DNA of 64,000 nucleotides. It comes from Comamonas sp. BIGb0152. GTDB taxonomy: Bacteria; Pseudomonadota; Gammaproteobacteria; Burkholderiales; Burkholderiaceae_C. Below the pieces are notes generated by a model, which worked only from the letters and a program-made list of their open reading frames with translations, made no database searches and was not told the origin of the DNA. How positions within the stretch are numbered: position 1 is the first letter of the stretch; every line of letters starts with the position of its first letter. The stretch spans positions 558,001 to 622,000 of the forward strand of contig NZ_JANUDY010000002.1 of assembly GCF_024809975.1 (NCBI RefSeq). The letters run 5' to 3'. The translations under genes were made by a program, and so were the position numbers. Shown one piece after another: positions 27,268-37,263 of the stretch.

Positions 27268-28194
27268 ATGAACCCCTGGAACGTCCCTATCGGCATCAAC
27301 CCCCTGTCCTGGATGAACGATGACCTGCCCGCCCTGGGCGGCGATACGCCACTGTCTACCGCACTGCGTGAGGGCGCCGACATTGGCTACACCGGCTTTG
27401 AGCTGGGTAACAAGTTCCCCAGCGATCCCGCCGCACTGAAGGCCGTCTTGGCCGAGTACGGGCTGGCTTGCGTCTCTGGCTGGTACTCCGGCCACCTGGC
27501 CCAGAGCACCGTGGAGGACGAAGTCAAGCGCTGCAGCGCCCACCTGAAAAAGCTGCACTTCAACGGCTGCAAGCTGCTGGTGTATGGCGAGGTGACGGGT
27601 TCCATCCAGGGGCGCATGGACATCCCCCTGTCCAAGCGCCCCCGCTTCACAGACCAGGCGCAATGGGCCGCCTATGCCGCGCGCCTCAATGTATTTGGCG
27701 CGCAGATAAAAATAAGGTACGGCATCACGCTGGCCTACCACCACCATATGGGCGCCTACGTGGAGTCGCCGCAGGATATCGACCGCCTGATGGCGCTGAC
27801 GGATCCCGATTGCGTGTCATTGCTGTTTGACACTGGCCATGCCTTTTATGGCGGGGCGGGTGACCCGGTTGCGCTGCTGCGCAAGCACATCCAGCGCGTA
27901 GCACATGTGCATTGCAAGGACGTGCGCGCAAGCGTGATCCAGCAGACGCGTAACCAAGGCTTGTCTTTTCTTGCCGGGGTGCTCAATGGCACCTTCACCG
28001 TTCCAGGCGACGGCGACCTGGATTTCAACGCCGTGCTAAGCGCACTGCATGAGGCCAACTACGAAGGCTGGCTCGTGGTCGAGGCCGAGCAGGACCCGGC
28101 CGTCGCGCCCAGCTACGCCTACGCCAAGAAAGGCTACGAAACCCTGCGCCGCATCGTCAACACACTCGGCGTCACCCAGGCGGAGGTGCACTGA
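27268..28194 (+). CDS. iolE: Myo-inosose-2 dehydratase
   Basis: The protein has 308 residues with a xylose-isomerase-like TIM barrel. It opens VPIGINPLSWMNDDLPALGG, typical of IolE, and has metal-site segments LAYHHHMGAYVESPQDIDRLM, LLFDTGHAFYGG and VAHVHCKDVR. It dehydrates 2-inosose to the diketone that IolD cleaves. The ATG at 27268 has GAGAGGAAA upstream. It is separated from iolB by one base, so the two are coupled. Confidence 0.95.
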   Translation: MNPWNVPIGINPLSWMNDDLPALGGDTPLSTALREGADIGYTGFELGNKFPSDPAALKAVLAEYGLACVSGWYSGHLAQSTVEDEVKRCSAHLKKLHFNGCKLLVYGEVTGSIQGRMDIPLSKRPRFTDQAQWAAYAARLNVFGAQIKIRYGITLAYHHHMGAYVESPQDIDRLMALTDPDCVSLLFDTGHAFYGGAGDPVALLRKHIQRVAHVHCKDVRASVIQQTRNQGLSFLAGVLNGTFTVPGDGDLDFNAVLSALHEANYEGWLVVEAEQDPAVAPSYAYAKKGYETLRRIVNTLGVTQAEVH

Positions 28195-28195
28195 C

Positions 28196-29038
28196 ATGGC
28201 ACTCAGTCCCCTTCTCATCAAAGCGGCAGCCCAAGGCCGCACCATCGTCGACGTCACCCCTGCGCGCGCGGGCTGGGCCCATGTCGGCTTCAAGGTGCTG
28301 CGCCTGAAAAAAGGCGACACGGAGCGCTTCTCGACCGAAGAACGCGAGCTGTGCATCGTGGTGCTGACTGGCACGGTAGACATGGAAGTGGACGCGCAGC
28401 GCTACCGGCAATTGGGCACACGCGACAGCGTGTTTGATCCGGTATCGCCGGCAGCACTGTATGCCCCAGGCCATGCATCCATCCACATCCACGCGCTGCG
28501 TGATGCCGAGCTAGCGCTGTGTAGCGCCCCTGCCGGCAGCCAAAAGCGCGGGGCGTTTGTGCTTGATTCAGCTGCGATGAAACGCTCGGTGCGCGGCCAG
28601 GGCAGCAACACCCGCCATGTTTGCGACATCCTGCCGCAGGAAGACCCACGCGCCGCCCACCTGCTGGTGGTGGAGGTGCTCACGCCAGCGGGTAACGCCT
28701 CCAGCTATCCGCCGCACAAGCACGAGCGCGATGCGCTGCCCGAAGAGACGATGCTGGAAGAAACCTACTACCACCGGCTCAATCCGCCCCAAGGCTTCGC
28801 GTTTCAACGGGTCTACACCGACGATCGCAGCCTCGATGAATCCATGGCGGTCGAGAACCACGACACCGTGATGGTGCCGCGCGGCTACCACCCGGTGGTG
28901 GCGCCCCACGGCTACGACCTCTATTACCTCAACGTGATGGCTGGGCCAAGCCGTTGCTGGAAATTCAAAAACGATCCGGCGCACGCGTGGATGCTGCTGC
29001 CGGATACCCAGGACCGCCTCGCGACGCCCCATAGCTAG
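28196..29038 (+). CDS. iolB: 5-deoxy-glucuronate isomerase
   Basis: The protein has 280 residues of the KduI/IolB bicupin family: SSYPPHKHERDALPEETMLEETYYHRLNP carries the metal-binding histidines and glutamate, and VMVPRGYHPVVAPHGYDLYYLNVMAGP is the C-terminal cupin signature. It isomerises 5-deoxy-glucuronate to 5-dehydro-2-deoxygluconate, the substrate of IolC. The ATG at 28196 follows the iolE stop directly. Confidence 0.95.
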   Translation: MALSPLLIKAAAQGRTIVDVTPARAGWAHVGFKVLRLKKGDTERFSTEERELCIVVLTGTVDMEVDAQRYRQLGTRDSVFDPVSPAALYAPGHASIHIHALRDAELALCSAPAGSQKRGAFVLDSAAMKRSVRGQGSNTRHVCDILPQEDPRAAHLLVVEVLTPAGNASSYPPHKHERDALPEETMLEETYYHRLNPPQGFAFQRVYTDDRSLDESMAVENHDTVMVPRGYHPVVAPHGYDLYYLNVMAGPSRCWKFKNDPAHAWMLLPDTQDRLATPHS

Positions 29039-29170
29039 CGCCCTTTCGCGGCCCTCCTCCTTCCTCCATCCGCTTCCATCGACACCGGCCTGCACCGGTG
29101 GCGCAGGGGATGCGTTTGCCTGAAGACACCGTGTGATTTCCCCCAACTTTGACCAACGAAGGAGAACGCC

Positions 29171-30517
29171 ATGAGGAAAAGGCTAGACCATCTACCTGCT
29201 GCCATGCTGCTATTGGCCTGCATGCCGGGCGCGGCCCAAGCGTTGCAGCTTCCGTCGAACGCGCCTGCACAGCCCGAGCGCCGTGATCCCACCAAGGAGC
29301 TCGTCAGCAAGATCCATGAAGCAACGGGGCTTGAGTTCTGGGGCTATGGCCGTGGGGGTGCCTACGGGGCCTCCAGCGGCCAGCCCAAGGGCGGTTATTC
29401 GCTCGGTGGGGATCTGCAGAAATACCGCCTTGGTAACGAAGGCGACAACTACCTGGAGTTCGGCATTGGCAAGAAATTCGCCTTTGGGGACGGCATCAAG
29501 CTGGGGGTTTTCTATATGCCCACCCTCTACAACGGCAAAAGCGGCACCGCCCAGGCCTATGTCTCGCTCAGCGGTATTTTGGGCAGCACCGCCACTTTCT
29601 GGGCAGGCCAGCGTTACCACCGCATCCAGGATGTACACCTGGTTGACCACTGGGTGGTAGAAGACGGTGACAACTACGGCGCCGGTATCGATGACATCGC
29701 TTTGGGCGGCCTGGGCCGGCTCAATGCCGCCGTCTATACCGCCGACTCCATTGACAACAAGGGTGGCAACCCCAACAAGGCCAAGCGCTTTAACCTGCAA
29801 TGGCAAGACATTCCCAGCAACCACAATGGCAAGCTCACCCTGACAGCCGCCATGGTGTCTGGCGACTTCGCCCAAGGGCGCAACGGGGCAGCCCTCGGAC
29901 TGATGCACCAGCAAAAAGACTTTCTGACGCCCGGGTTGAACAATACCGTGGTCCTGCAGACCTCCAGCGGGCACGCCGCGATCAACGGCAAGTTCTACAA
30001 CCTGGGGCTCAGCAGCCTCCAAAACGCTGCCAGCTTCGGATCGGAGCCTGTGCCTGTGCCTGCGACGCCTGGGGCTTTCGTGGCCAATGCGGCGCAGCAA
30101 GCCGGCGCGCGACAGTACCGCCTACTCGATACGCTCCAATTTCAACGCGGAAAATGGGGCGGGCAAGCCTTGGTCGGCTTTCAATCCGTGCGCCCAGACC
30201 ACAGCGCAGCAACCCGGGATTTCTCACTCGGGGGCAGGATGTCGTATGGCATCGCGCAGTACACCAAGCTGCTGGCTGAATTTGGCACGACCCGGCGCAG
30301 TAGCAAAAACCAGCCTCTGCAAACCCTCAACAAGGCCACCCTGGCCCTGGCCTTCTCGCCGAACACCGACTTCTGGACGCGCCCGGAGCTGCGGCTCTAC
30401 GTCACCCATGCGAACTGGAACCAGGCAGCTGCCCGTGCGAACTCCAGCAGCTTTGGTGCCAAGGGCCGCAGCAGCGCCACCAGTTTTGGCATCCAGGCAG
30501 AAGTTTGGTGGGACTGA
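29171..30517 (+). CDS. LamB-type carbohydrate porin (maltoporin family)
   Basis: The protein has 448 residues with a signal peptide (MRKRLDHLPAAMLLLA to about AQALQ) and a beta-barrel composition. LamB-family traits are FWGYGRGGAYGASSG, YRLGNEGDNYLEFG, FWAGQRYHRIQDVHLVDHWV and the C-terminal strand SFGIQAEVWWD ending in an aromatic-rich motif. Family members are trimeric outer-membrane channels for sugars. It is 132 bp after iolB on the same strand with AAGGAGA before its ATG, and no maltose genes are near, so it probably admits inositol or its glycosides (inference). It is the last gene before an unrelated sensor kinase. Confidence 0.9.
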   Translation: MRKRLDHLPAAMLLLACMPGAAQALQLPSNAPAQPERRDPTKELVSKIHEATGLEFWGYGRGGAYGASSGQPKGGYSLGGDLQKYRLGNEGDNYLEFGIGKKFAFGDGIKLGVFYMPTLYNGKSGTAQAYVSLSGILGSTATFWAGQRYHRIQDVHLVDHWVVEDGDNYGAGIDDIALGGLGRLNAAVYTADSIDNKGGNPNKAKRFNLQWQDIPSNHNGKLTLTAAMVSGDFAQGRNGAALGLMHQQKDFLTPGLNNTVVLQTSSGHAAINGKFYNLGLSSLQNAASFGSEPVPVPATPGAFVANAAQQAGARQYRLLDTLQFQRGKWGGQALVGFQSVRPDHSAATRDFSLGGRMSYGIAQYTKLLAEFGTTRRSSKNQPLQTLNKATLALAFSPNTDFWTRPELRLYVTHANWNQAAARANSSSFGAKGRSSATSFGIQAEVWWD

Positions 30518-30701
30518 ATCCCGGGGCCACCCCCGGCTTGGCAGGCCGCAGGCGCAGCTAAGCCGTACAGAACGCAGCGCATGCCTCGGCGCAAACCGGG
30601 ACTTGGCGGATGGGGCCCATCCCTAGAATTTCTGTCCGATGCCGCTCGCAGTGATCCGTACTGAAGGCGAGTTCATCCTGCCCTCGTCTACACTTGCGGC
30701 C

Positions 30702-33221
30702 ATGAATTCGACCGAGCGCTCCGCCACCCCATCCAGCCCTAGTCGCCCCCGCTTGGTGCAGATGTGGCAGACCTGGTGGCGCGGGCTGTCACCTTCGCGT
30801 CAGGACCGCTATGCCGCCATTGCCCCCTTGGTGGCGGTGGTGATGTTTTTCATTGCCATCGTGGCGGCATTTTGGTACCTGCGCAGCGAGGAGCTGGAGC
30901 GCGAGCGCGAAGCCATGCGCCGGGACGTGGAATATGCGCAGCAGCGCATCCGCCTGCGGCTGTCCGAACGCCAGGAGCAGCTGATGCGTCTTGCCCGCGA
31001 TGTGGGCAACCAGGACGTCGACAAAAATGGCTTCAACGACCGGGCCGATACCCTGATCAGCCAGTACGCCGAGCTGCAGGCCCTGACCTGGATTGACAGC
31101 GCGCGCCAAGTGCGCGCGACGCAGTTTGGCCCCAGTGTGGCGGCCGAGAACCTGCTCACGCTGGACGAGGTGATCCAGAAAAAGGAGTTGCTGGAGCTCT
31201 TTGACATGGCCCGTGACCTGCAGCAACCGGTGTTCTCCCAGCCGCTGGCGACCACCGAGACCGCGCCCATGCTGCTGCTGGAAGTGCCCATCAGCCAGAA
31301 GGGCCGCTTTGGCGGCGTGCTGCTGGCCGAGTTCTCGATCGAGAACCTGCTGCGCTATGGCACCCCCACCGAGATCCTGGCGCGCTACGCCGTCACTTTG
31401 CAAGATGGCAAAGGCACCACCCTGGCCGGGACACCGCTCACCCCCCGCCTCGCCGCCCAGCGGCTGCTGCCTTGGCGCGCCGTACCCAACGAGTTTGATA
31501 TGCCGGTGGCACCGGTGGGCAACAGCTTGAAACTGCGCGCACAGGGCTACCACACCTCGCTCGGCCTGGTCAGCAACGGCCTGTTCTGGCTGGTCTGTGT
31601 GCTGAGCTTTATGACGGCCTGGCTGCTGGTGGCAACCTGGCGCCACACCCGCAAGCGCATCCGCGCCCAAGAAGCCCTGCAGGGCGAGACCAATTTCCGC
31701 CGCGCGATGGAAAACAGCGTGCTCACGGGCATGCGCGCGCTCGATCTGCAAGGCCGCATCTCTTATGTGAATGCCGCCTTTTGCCAGATGACCGGCTGGA
31801 GCGAAGAAGAGCTGGTGGGCAAGCTCCCGCCCTACCCCTATTGGCCCGAGGGTGACCAGAGCACCTACCACGACATGCTGATCGACGAGATGAGCGGCAA
31901 GGTGTTTCCCGGTGGCTTTCAGATGCGGGTCAAGCGCAAGAACGGCTCCATGTTCGAAGCGCGCCTCTATGTCTCGCCGCTGATCGATGGCCACGGCCGC
32001 CAGACCGGCTGGATGACCTCGATGACCGACATCACCGAGCCCAACCGCATCCGCGAGCAGCTGTCGGCCTCGTATGAGCGTTTCACCATCGTGCTGGAGG
32101 CGCTGGATGCCTCGGTCTCGGTCGCGCCGCTGGGCAGCGCCGAGCTGCTGTTTGCCAACAAGCTCTACCGCCAATGGTTTGGCTCGCAAACGGTGGGCCA
32201 TCTGCAATTGGTGGCGCAGGCTGGCGTGCTGCCAAGCAACAGCAATGCCAGCACCAGCATGGACGATGAAGACGGGCTGATGGGCCTGCCCAGTGACGAG
32301 ATCACGACCGCCGTCAGCGGCAATGCCGAGATCTACATTGCCGAGCTGGGCAAATGGCTGGAAGTGCGCTCGCGCTACCTCAACTGGGTTGATGGTCGCC
32401 TGGCGCAGATGGTGATCGCCACCGACATCACCCCGCGCCGCCATGCCGAAGAGCAATCCGCACGCCAGGCCGAGAAAGCCGCCACGGTGAGCCGCCTGGT
32501 GACCATGGGCGAGATGGCTTCCAGCGTGGCCCATGAGTTGAACCAGCCGCTGTCAGCGATCAGCAACTACTGCTCGGGCATGATCACCCGCGTCAAGAAC
32601 GGCAGCCTGAGCGAGGAAGCCCTGTTAGGCGCGCTGGAGAAGACCGCCCACCAGGCACAGCGTGCCGGGCAGGTGATCCACCGCATCCGCTCCTTTGTCA
32701 AACGCAGCGAACCCAACCGCGCGCTGGCCGATGTCGGCGATATCGTGAGCGAAGCGGTGGAGCTGGGCTCGATCGAGCTCAAGCGCCACAATGTGCGGCT
32801 CTCTTACCATGTGGCAGCCCGCCTGCCCAAGGTGCAGGTGGACAGCATTCTGATTGAACAGGTGCTGATCAATCTGATGAAGAACGGTGCCGAATCCATT
32901 GCCAATGCCGAGCGTCCGGCGCACCAGCGCATGGTCGAGCTTCGTGTGGTTCCTCGAAAAATCGAGGCCACGGATGTGATAGAGTTTTCCGTTCAAGATA
33001 CAGGGCGCGGTCTGTCACCCGAGGCACTGGAGCGATTGTTCCAGGCCTTCTTCTCTACCAAGAGTGAAGGTATGGGAATCGGCCTCAATCTGTGTCGCAG
33101 TATTGTGGAATCTCACCATGGCCGGATGCAGGCCGAGAACCTCTACAATGGGCCAGAGGTGACAGGCTGTAATTTCAGCTTCTGGATTCCGGTGGCCTCC
33201 CAAGCGGAATCGGCTGATTAG
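30702..33221 (+). CDS. PAS sensor histidine kinase, DctS/FixL-like
   Basis: The protein has 839 residues. Two transmembrane helices (about 35-55 and 295-315) flank a periplasmic sensor domain; then come two PAS regions (TNFRRAMENSVLTGMRALDLQGRISYVNAAF and a second around 460-590). The HisKA phosphoacceptor is in SSVAHELNQPLSAISNY, the N box in LINLMKNGAES, and G boxes in DTGRGLS and GMGIGLNLCRSIVESHHG. It probably phosphorylates the response regulator encoded 36 nt downstream. The DctS label rests on overall architecture; the signal is unknown. ATG at 30702 is chosen over a start at 30639; neither has a strong ribosome-binding site. Confidence 0.88.
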   Translation: MNSTERSATPSSPSRPRLVQMWQTWWRGLSPSRQDRYAAIAPLVAVVMFFIAIVAAFWYLRSEELEREREAMRRDVEYAQQRIRLRLSERQEQLMRLARDVGNQDVDKNGFNDRADTLISQYAELQALTWIDSARQVRATQFGPSVAAENLLTLDEVIQKKELLELFDMARDLQQPVFSQPLATTETAPMLLLEVPISQKGRFGGVLLAEFSIENLLRYGTPTEILARYAVTLQDGKGTTLAGTPLTPRLAAQRLLPWRAVPNEFDMPVAPVGNSLKLRAQGYHTSLGLVSNGLFWLVCVLSFMTAWLLVATWRHTRKRIRAQEALQGETNFRRAMENSVLTGMRALDLQGRISYVNAAFCQMTGWSEEELVGKLPPYPYWPEGDQSTYHDMLIDEMSGKVFPGGFQMRVKRKNGSMFEARLYVSPLIDGHGRQTGWMTSMTDITEPNRIREQLSASYERFTIVLEALDASVSVAPLGSAELLFANKLYRQWFGSQTVGHLQLVAQAGVLPSNSNASTSMDDEDGLMGLPSDEITTAVSGNAEIYIAELGKWLEVRSRYLNWVDGRLAQMVIATDITPRRHAEEQSARQAEKAATVSRLVTMGEMASSVAHELNQPLSAISNYCSGMITRVKNGSLSEEALLGALEKTAHQAQRAGQVIHRIRSFVKRSEPNRALADVGDIVSEAVELGSIELKRHNVRLSYHVAARLPKVQVDSILIEQVLINLMKNGAESIANAERPAHQRMVELRVVPRKIEATDVIEFSVQDTGRGLSPEALERLFQAFFSTKSEGMGIGLNLCRSIVESHHGRMQAENLYNGPEVTGCNFSFWIPVASQAESAD

Positions 33222-33257
33222 CCAGCGCTATACCAACACTGATAGAAGGAATTGTGC

Positions 33258-33890
33258 ATGAGCTTGATCCCCAAAAAGGGCACGGTCTACGTAGTCGATG
33301 ATGATGAAGCGGTTCGTGACTCGCTTCAATGGCTGCTGGAAGGCAAAGATTACCGCGTACGCTGCTTTGATTCGGCCGAGTCCTTTTTGGCACGCTACGA
33401 CGCTCGCGAAGTTGCATGCCTGATTGTCGACATCCGCATGGGTGGCATGAGCGGGTTGGAGCTGCAAGACCGTTTGATCGAAAACAAGTCGCCGCTGCCC
33501 ATCGTCTTCATTACCGGCCACGGCGATGTGCCGATGGCGGTGGACACGATGAAAAAAGGCGCAATGGATTTCATCCAAAAGCCTTTTGACGAGGCCCAGC
33601 TCGATGCTTTGGTGGAGCGCATGCTCGACCAGGCGCGCGATGCCTTCGCCGGCCACCAGCAAGCGGCCAGCCGCGATGCGCTGCTGGCCAAGCTCACCGG
33701 CCGCGAGTCGCAAGTGCTTGAGCGCATTGTGGCCGGCCGCTTGAACAAGCAGATCGCCGATGACCTGGGCATCAGCATCAAGACGGTGGAGGCACACCGT
33801 GCCAACATCATGGAAAAGCTGGGTGCCAATACCGTGGCCGATCTGCTCAAGATTGCCCTGGGCTCGAATGCAGCAGCCAAGGCATCGTGA
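33258..33890 (+). CDS. FixJ/DctR-family response regulator with LuxR-type HTH
   Basis: The protein has 210 residues. The receiver domain (about 8-120) has the acidic pocket VYVVDDDEAV, the phosphoacceptor in LIVDIRM, the switch residues in VFITGHGDV and the conserved lysine in FIQKPFD. The LuxR/GerE helix-turn-helix is in KLTGRESQVLERIVAGRLNKQIADDLGISIKTVEAHRANIMEKL. After the phosphoacceptor the sequence is MGGMSG, where most FixJ-type regulators have MPGMSG. It is cotranscribed with the upstream kinase. The ATG at 33258 has AGAAGGA at a good distance; a TTG at 33252 is also in frame. Confidence 0.93.
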   Translation: MSLIPKKGTVYVVDDDEAVRDSLQWLLEGKDYRVRCFDSAESFLARYDAREVACLIVDIRMGGMSGLELQDRLIENKSPLPIVFITGHGDVPMAVDTMKKGAMDFIQKPFDEAQLDALVERMLDQARDAFAGHQQAASRDALLAKLTGRESQVLERIVAGRLNKQIADDLGISIKTVEAHRANIMEKLGANTVADLLKIALGSNAAAKAS

Positions 33891-33947
33891 TAAATTAGCG
33901 GCCTTCGCGCCCTGAGAATGACGCTTTAGCGACGCTATTCATAGCGC

Positions 33948-33984
33948 AATGCGCCTGTACCGGCTCCGGTACGGCGCATTTTTC
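33948..33984 (+). terminator. Terminator after the two-component genes
   Basis: AATGCGCC (33948-33955) and GTACCG pair with CGGTAC and GGCGCATT (33967-33980), with one bulged T and a GCTC loop, followed by TTTT. Confidence 0.75.
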
Positions 33985-34051
33985 AATTCCGCGCACCGTG
34001 CTGGGGGCTCGCCCGGCTCTTGGACAACGCGCAACCTTTTTGGATGACCAC

Positions 34052-34900
34052 ATGACTGCTCAATTGATCGATGGCAAGGCCCTTTCCCAGCAACTGCGTG
34101 CCGATGTCAAGGCGCGGGCCGACCAGCTCAAGACCAAGGGCATCGTTCCCGGCCTGGCGGTCATCTTGGTGGGCGACAACCAGGCCAGCCAGGTGTATGT
34201 GCGCAACAAGGTCAAGTCCTGCGAAGAGTGTGGCTTTCACTCGGTGCTGGAGAAATACGATGCCAGCATGACCGAGGCCGAGTTGCTGGCCCGCGTGGAG
34301 GCGTTGAACAACGACCCCAGCATCCATGGCATCCTGGTGCAGCTGCCGCTGCCCAAGCACATCGATGACCACAAGGTCATCGAAGCCATCTCGCCCAGCA
34401 AGGATGTGGACGGCTTCCATGTGGCCAGCGCCGGTGCCTTGATGGTCGGTGAAGTGGGCTTCAAGGCCTGCACCCCTTACGGCTGCATGAAAATGCTCGA
34501 ATCGATTGGCATGAAGGACCTGCGCGGCAAGCATGCGGTGGTGATTGGCCGCTCCAACATCGTGGGCAAGCCCATGGCCATGATGCTGCTGGCGGCCAAC
34601 GCCACCGTCACCATCACCCACAGCGGCACCGCTGACCTGGCGGCAATGACCCGCCAGGCCGACATCGTCGTGGCCGCCGTTGGCAAGCTGAACGTGCTGA
34701 CTGCCGACATGGTCAAGCCCGGTGCCGTGGTGATCGATGTGGGCATGAACCGCAATGCCGAAGGCAAGCTCTGCGGCGATGTGGATTTTGACGGTGTCAA
34801 AGAGGTGGCCGGTTACATCACCCCCGTGCCCGGTGGCGTGGGGCCCATGACCATCACCATGCTGATGGTCAACACCCTGGAGTCGGCCGAGCGCGCCTGA
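34052..34900 (+). CDS. folD: Methylenetetrahydrofolate dehydrogenase / cyclohydrolase
   Basis: The protein has 282 residues with the FolD signatures [13 protein letters not shown] (with the catalytic Tyr and Lys), [28 protein letters not shown] (NADP-binding loop) and the C-terminal [15 protein letters not shown]. It interconverts methylene- and formyl-tetrahydrofolate in the cytosol, supplying one-carbon units. The ATG at 34052 begins [10 protein letters not shown], the normal N-terminus; the ORF runs 18 codons further upstream without support. It stands between two terminators and is likely transcribed alone. Confidence 0.97.
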   Translation: MTAQLIDGKALSQQLRADVKARADQLKTKGIVPGLAVILVGDNQASQVYVRNKVKSCEECGFHSVLEKYDASMTEAELLARVEALNNDPSIHGILVQLPLPKHIDDHKVIEAISPSKDVDGFHVASAGALMVGEVGFKACTPYGCMKMLESIGMKDLRGKHAVVIGRSNIVGKPMAMMLLAANATVTITHSGTADLAAMTRQADIVVAAVGKLNVLTADMVKPGAVVIDVGMNRNAEGKLCGDVDFDGVKEVAGYITPVPGGVGPMTITMLMVNTLESAERA

Positions 34901-34963
34901 TCTCCCCAAAATCGCCTCGATCCCGCAGCGATTTGGCGCTGCGGTAAAACTATGAAAACGATA

Positions 34964-35003
34964 GCTGTTGGCATCCGCGTTGCAGGTGCCAGCAGCTTTT
35001 TTT
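34964..35003 (+). terminator. Terminator after folD
   Basis: GCTGTTGGCA (34964-34973) pairs with TGCCAGCAGC (34987-34996), with one G-T pair, followed by seven T residues. Confidence 0.88.
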
Positions 35004-35103
35004 GTGCTTAAATGAAAGGCAATGACCCAAGCGCCATCATGCCTCGCAGCCTGTGCCAACATGGCATTGATTGCGGGCTCATCGGCCCCATATAGACAGC
35101 ACC

Positions 35104-37161
35104 ATGACCAATCCATTGCTCGACTTCAGCGGCCTGCCCCGCTTTGACCAGGTTCAACCTGAACACATTGCTCCCGCCATTGACCAGCTTCTGGTTGAGA
35201 GTGAAGCGGCCCTCAAGACAGTGACGGCGCCCGACTTTCCTGCGCAATGGAACGAGATCGCCAAGGTGCTCGACGTCACCACCGAAAAGCTGGGCCGTGC
35301 CTGGGGCATGGTCGGCCACCTCAACTCGGTCGCCGATACCCCTGAATTGCGTGCCGCCTACAACGCAGAGATGCCCAAAGTCACCGCTTTTTGGACGCAG
35401 CTGGGTGCCGACGAAGCGCTGTATGCCAAGTACAAGGCCATCGACCCGGCAAGCTTGAATAGCGAGCAAAAACAGGCCTGGGACAACGCCATGCGCAACT
35501 TTGTGCTGGGCGGTGCCGAGCTGCAAGGCCAAGCGCGCGAGACCTATGCAGCGCTGCAAGAGAAAAGCGCCATCGCTTGCCAGAAGTACAGCGAGAACGC
35601 GATGGACTCGACCGACCAGTTTGCCTACTATGCAGAACTGAGCGAGCTGGCTGGCGTGCCGCAGGACGTCATTCAGGCCGCCCGTGCAGCTGCTCAGGCG
35701 GACGACAAGCCTGGCTACAAGCTGACCTTGAAGATCCCCAGCTACCTGCCGGTGATGCAGTTTGCCAAGAGCAGCGCGCTGCGCGAAAAGCTCTACCGCG
35801 CCTACACCACGCGGGCCAGTGAATTTGGCGATAGCAAGCTGGACAACACGCCGCTGATGGTCGATATCTTGAAAATCCGTGAGCAAGAAGCGCATCTGCT
35901 GGGCTACCCCAGCTTTGGCGAGCTGTCGGTAGCGCCCAAGATGGCGCAGTCCTCAGCCCAGGTGATGGCGTTTTTGCAGGAGCTGGCCAGCAAGGCCAAG
36001 CCCTATGGCCAAAAAGATGTGCAAGACCTGCGCGACTATGCCCGCACCGAGCTGGGCCTGAGTGATCCGCAGGCCTGGGACTGGGGCTACATCGGCGAGC
36101 ACCTGAAAGAAGCGCGCTACGCCTTCAGCGAGCAGGAGCTCAAGCAGTACTTCCCGGCGCCCAAGGTGCTGGCGGGCCTGTTCCGCATTGTCGAGACCTT
36201 GTTTGGTGTGCAGATCAAGGCTGACCTGGCCCCCGTCTGGAACCAGGATGTGGCCTTCTACCGCATCGAGCGCGATGGCGTGCTGGTCGGCCAGTTCTAC
36301 CTGGACCCCCCTGCCCGCAACGGCAAGCGCGGCGGCGCCTGGATGGACGATGTGCGCACCCGCTGGCTGCGCCCCGACAACGGCCAGCTGCAAACCCCGA
36401 TTGCCCACCTGGTGTGCAACTTTGCAGCGGGCGTCGATGGCAAGCCGGCTCTTTTGACGCACGATGACGTCATCACTCTCTTCCATGAAACCGGCCACGG
36501 CCTGCACCACATGCTCACGCAGGTCAACGAGCGCGATGTCTCCGGCATTGGTGGTGTGGAGTGGGATGCGGTCGAGCTGCCCAGCCAGTTCATGGAGAAC
36601 TTCTGCTGGGAGTGGGAAGTGCTGCGCCATATGACCGCCCACGTGGACACCGGCGAGCCACTGCCACGCGCACTGTACGACAAGATGATTGCGGCCAAGA
36701 ATTTCCAATCGGGCATGCAGACCTTGCGCCAGATCGAGTTCTCGCTGTTTGACATGCGTATCCATACCGAACTGTCGGGTGACGGCATCAACGCGGATGC
36801 CATTTATGGCGTGATGCGCGATGTGCGCCGCCAGGTGGCCGTGCTCGACCAGCCTGACTTCAACCGCATGCCCAACACCTTCACCCATGTCTTCGCCGGT
36901 GGCTATGCCGCGGGCTACTACAGCTACAAGTGGGCTGAGGTGCTATCAGCCGATGCCTTTGCCAGCTTTGAAGAAGCGGCGAAGCAGCGCGGCAGCAGCG
37001 ATGTGGTGGACCGCGAGGTCGGCCAGCGCTACCTGCACGCCATTTTGGAAGCCGGTGGCAGCCGCCCAGCCATGGAGTCGTTCAAGGCCTTCCGTGGCCG
37101 CGAGCCCCAGCTCGATGCCCTGCTTCGCCACCAGGGCATGGCCGAGCCACTGGGCGCCTGA
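35104..37161 (+). CDS. prlC: Oligopeptidase A (M3 metallopeptidase)
   Basis: The protein has 685 residues, normal for the family. The zinc motif is LFHETGHGLHHML, with the third ligand in a downstream segment (VEWDAVELPSQFMENFCWE). The C-terminus AGGYAAGYYSYKWAEVLSADAFASFEE is the conserved substrate-binding end of M3 peptidases. It degrades short peptides in the cytosol, including cleaved signal peptides. The ATG at 35104 gives MTNPLLDFSGLPRFD, the usual start. Confidence 0.96.
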   Translation: MTNPLLDFSGLPRFDQVQPEHIAPAIDQLLVESEAALKTVTAPDFPAQWNEIAKVLDVTTEKLGRAWGMVGHLNSVADTPELRAAYNAEMPKVTAFWTQLGADEALYAKYKAIDPASLNSEQKQAWDNAMRNFVLGGAELQGQARETYAALQEKSAIACQKYSENAMDSTDQFAYYAELSELAGVPQDVIQAARAAAQADDKPGYKLTLKIPSYLPVMQFAKSSALREKLYRAYTTRASEFGDSKLDNTPLMVDILKIREQEAHLLGYPSFGELSVAPKMAQSSAQVMAFLQELASKAKPYGQKDVQDLRDYARTELGLSDPQAWDWGYIGEHLKEARYAFSEQELKQYFPAPKVLAGLFRIVETLFGVQIKADLAPVWNQDVAFYRIERDGVLVGQFYLDPPARNGKRGGAWMDDVRTRWLRPDNGQLQTPIAHLVCNFAAGVDGKPALLTHDDVITLFHETGHGLHHMLTQVNERDVSGIGGVEWDAVELPSQFMENFCWEWEVLRHMTAHVDTGEPLPRALYDKMIAAKNFQSGMQTLRQIEFSLFDMRIHTELSGDGINADAIYGVMRDVRRQVAVLDQPDFNRMPNTFTHVFAGGYAAGYYSYKWAEVLSADAFASFEEAAKQRGSSDVVDREVGQRYLHAILEAGGSRPAMESFKAFRGREPQLDALLRHQGMAEPLGA

Positions 37162-37263
37162 GCGCATGCCTGTCGGGCACCTTGGCGGGTGCTTGCAGGC
37201 GGTAACCAGCCTCGGTGCCACCCAGGCATAATGGCGCCACAACAGCTATAGAGAGGGAAACGC

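Noticed and set aside
30789-32534. 581-codon minus-strand frame opposite the sensor kinase
   Set aside because: Antisense shadow; the opposite strand has complete kinase motifs.
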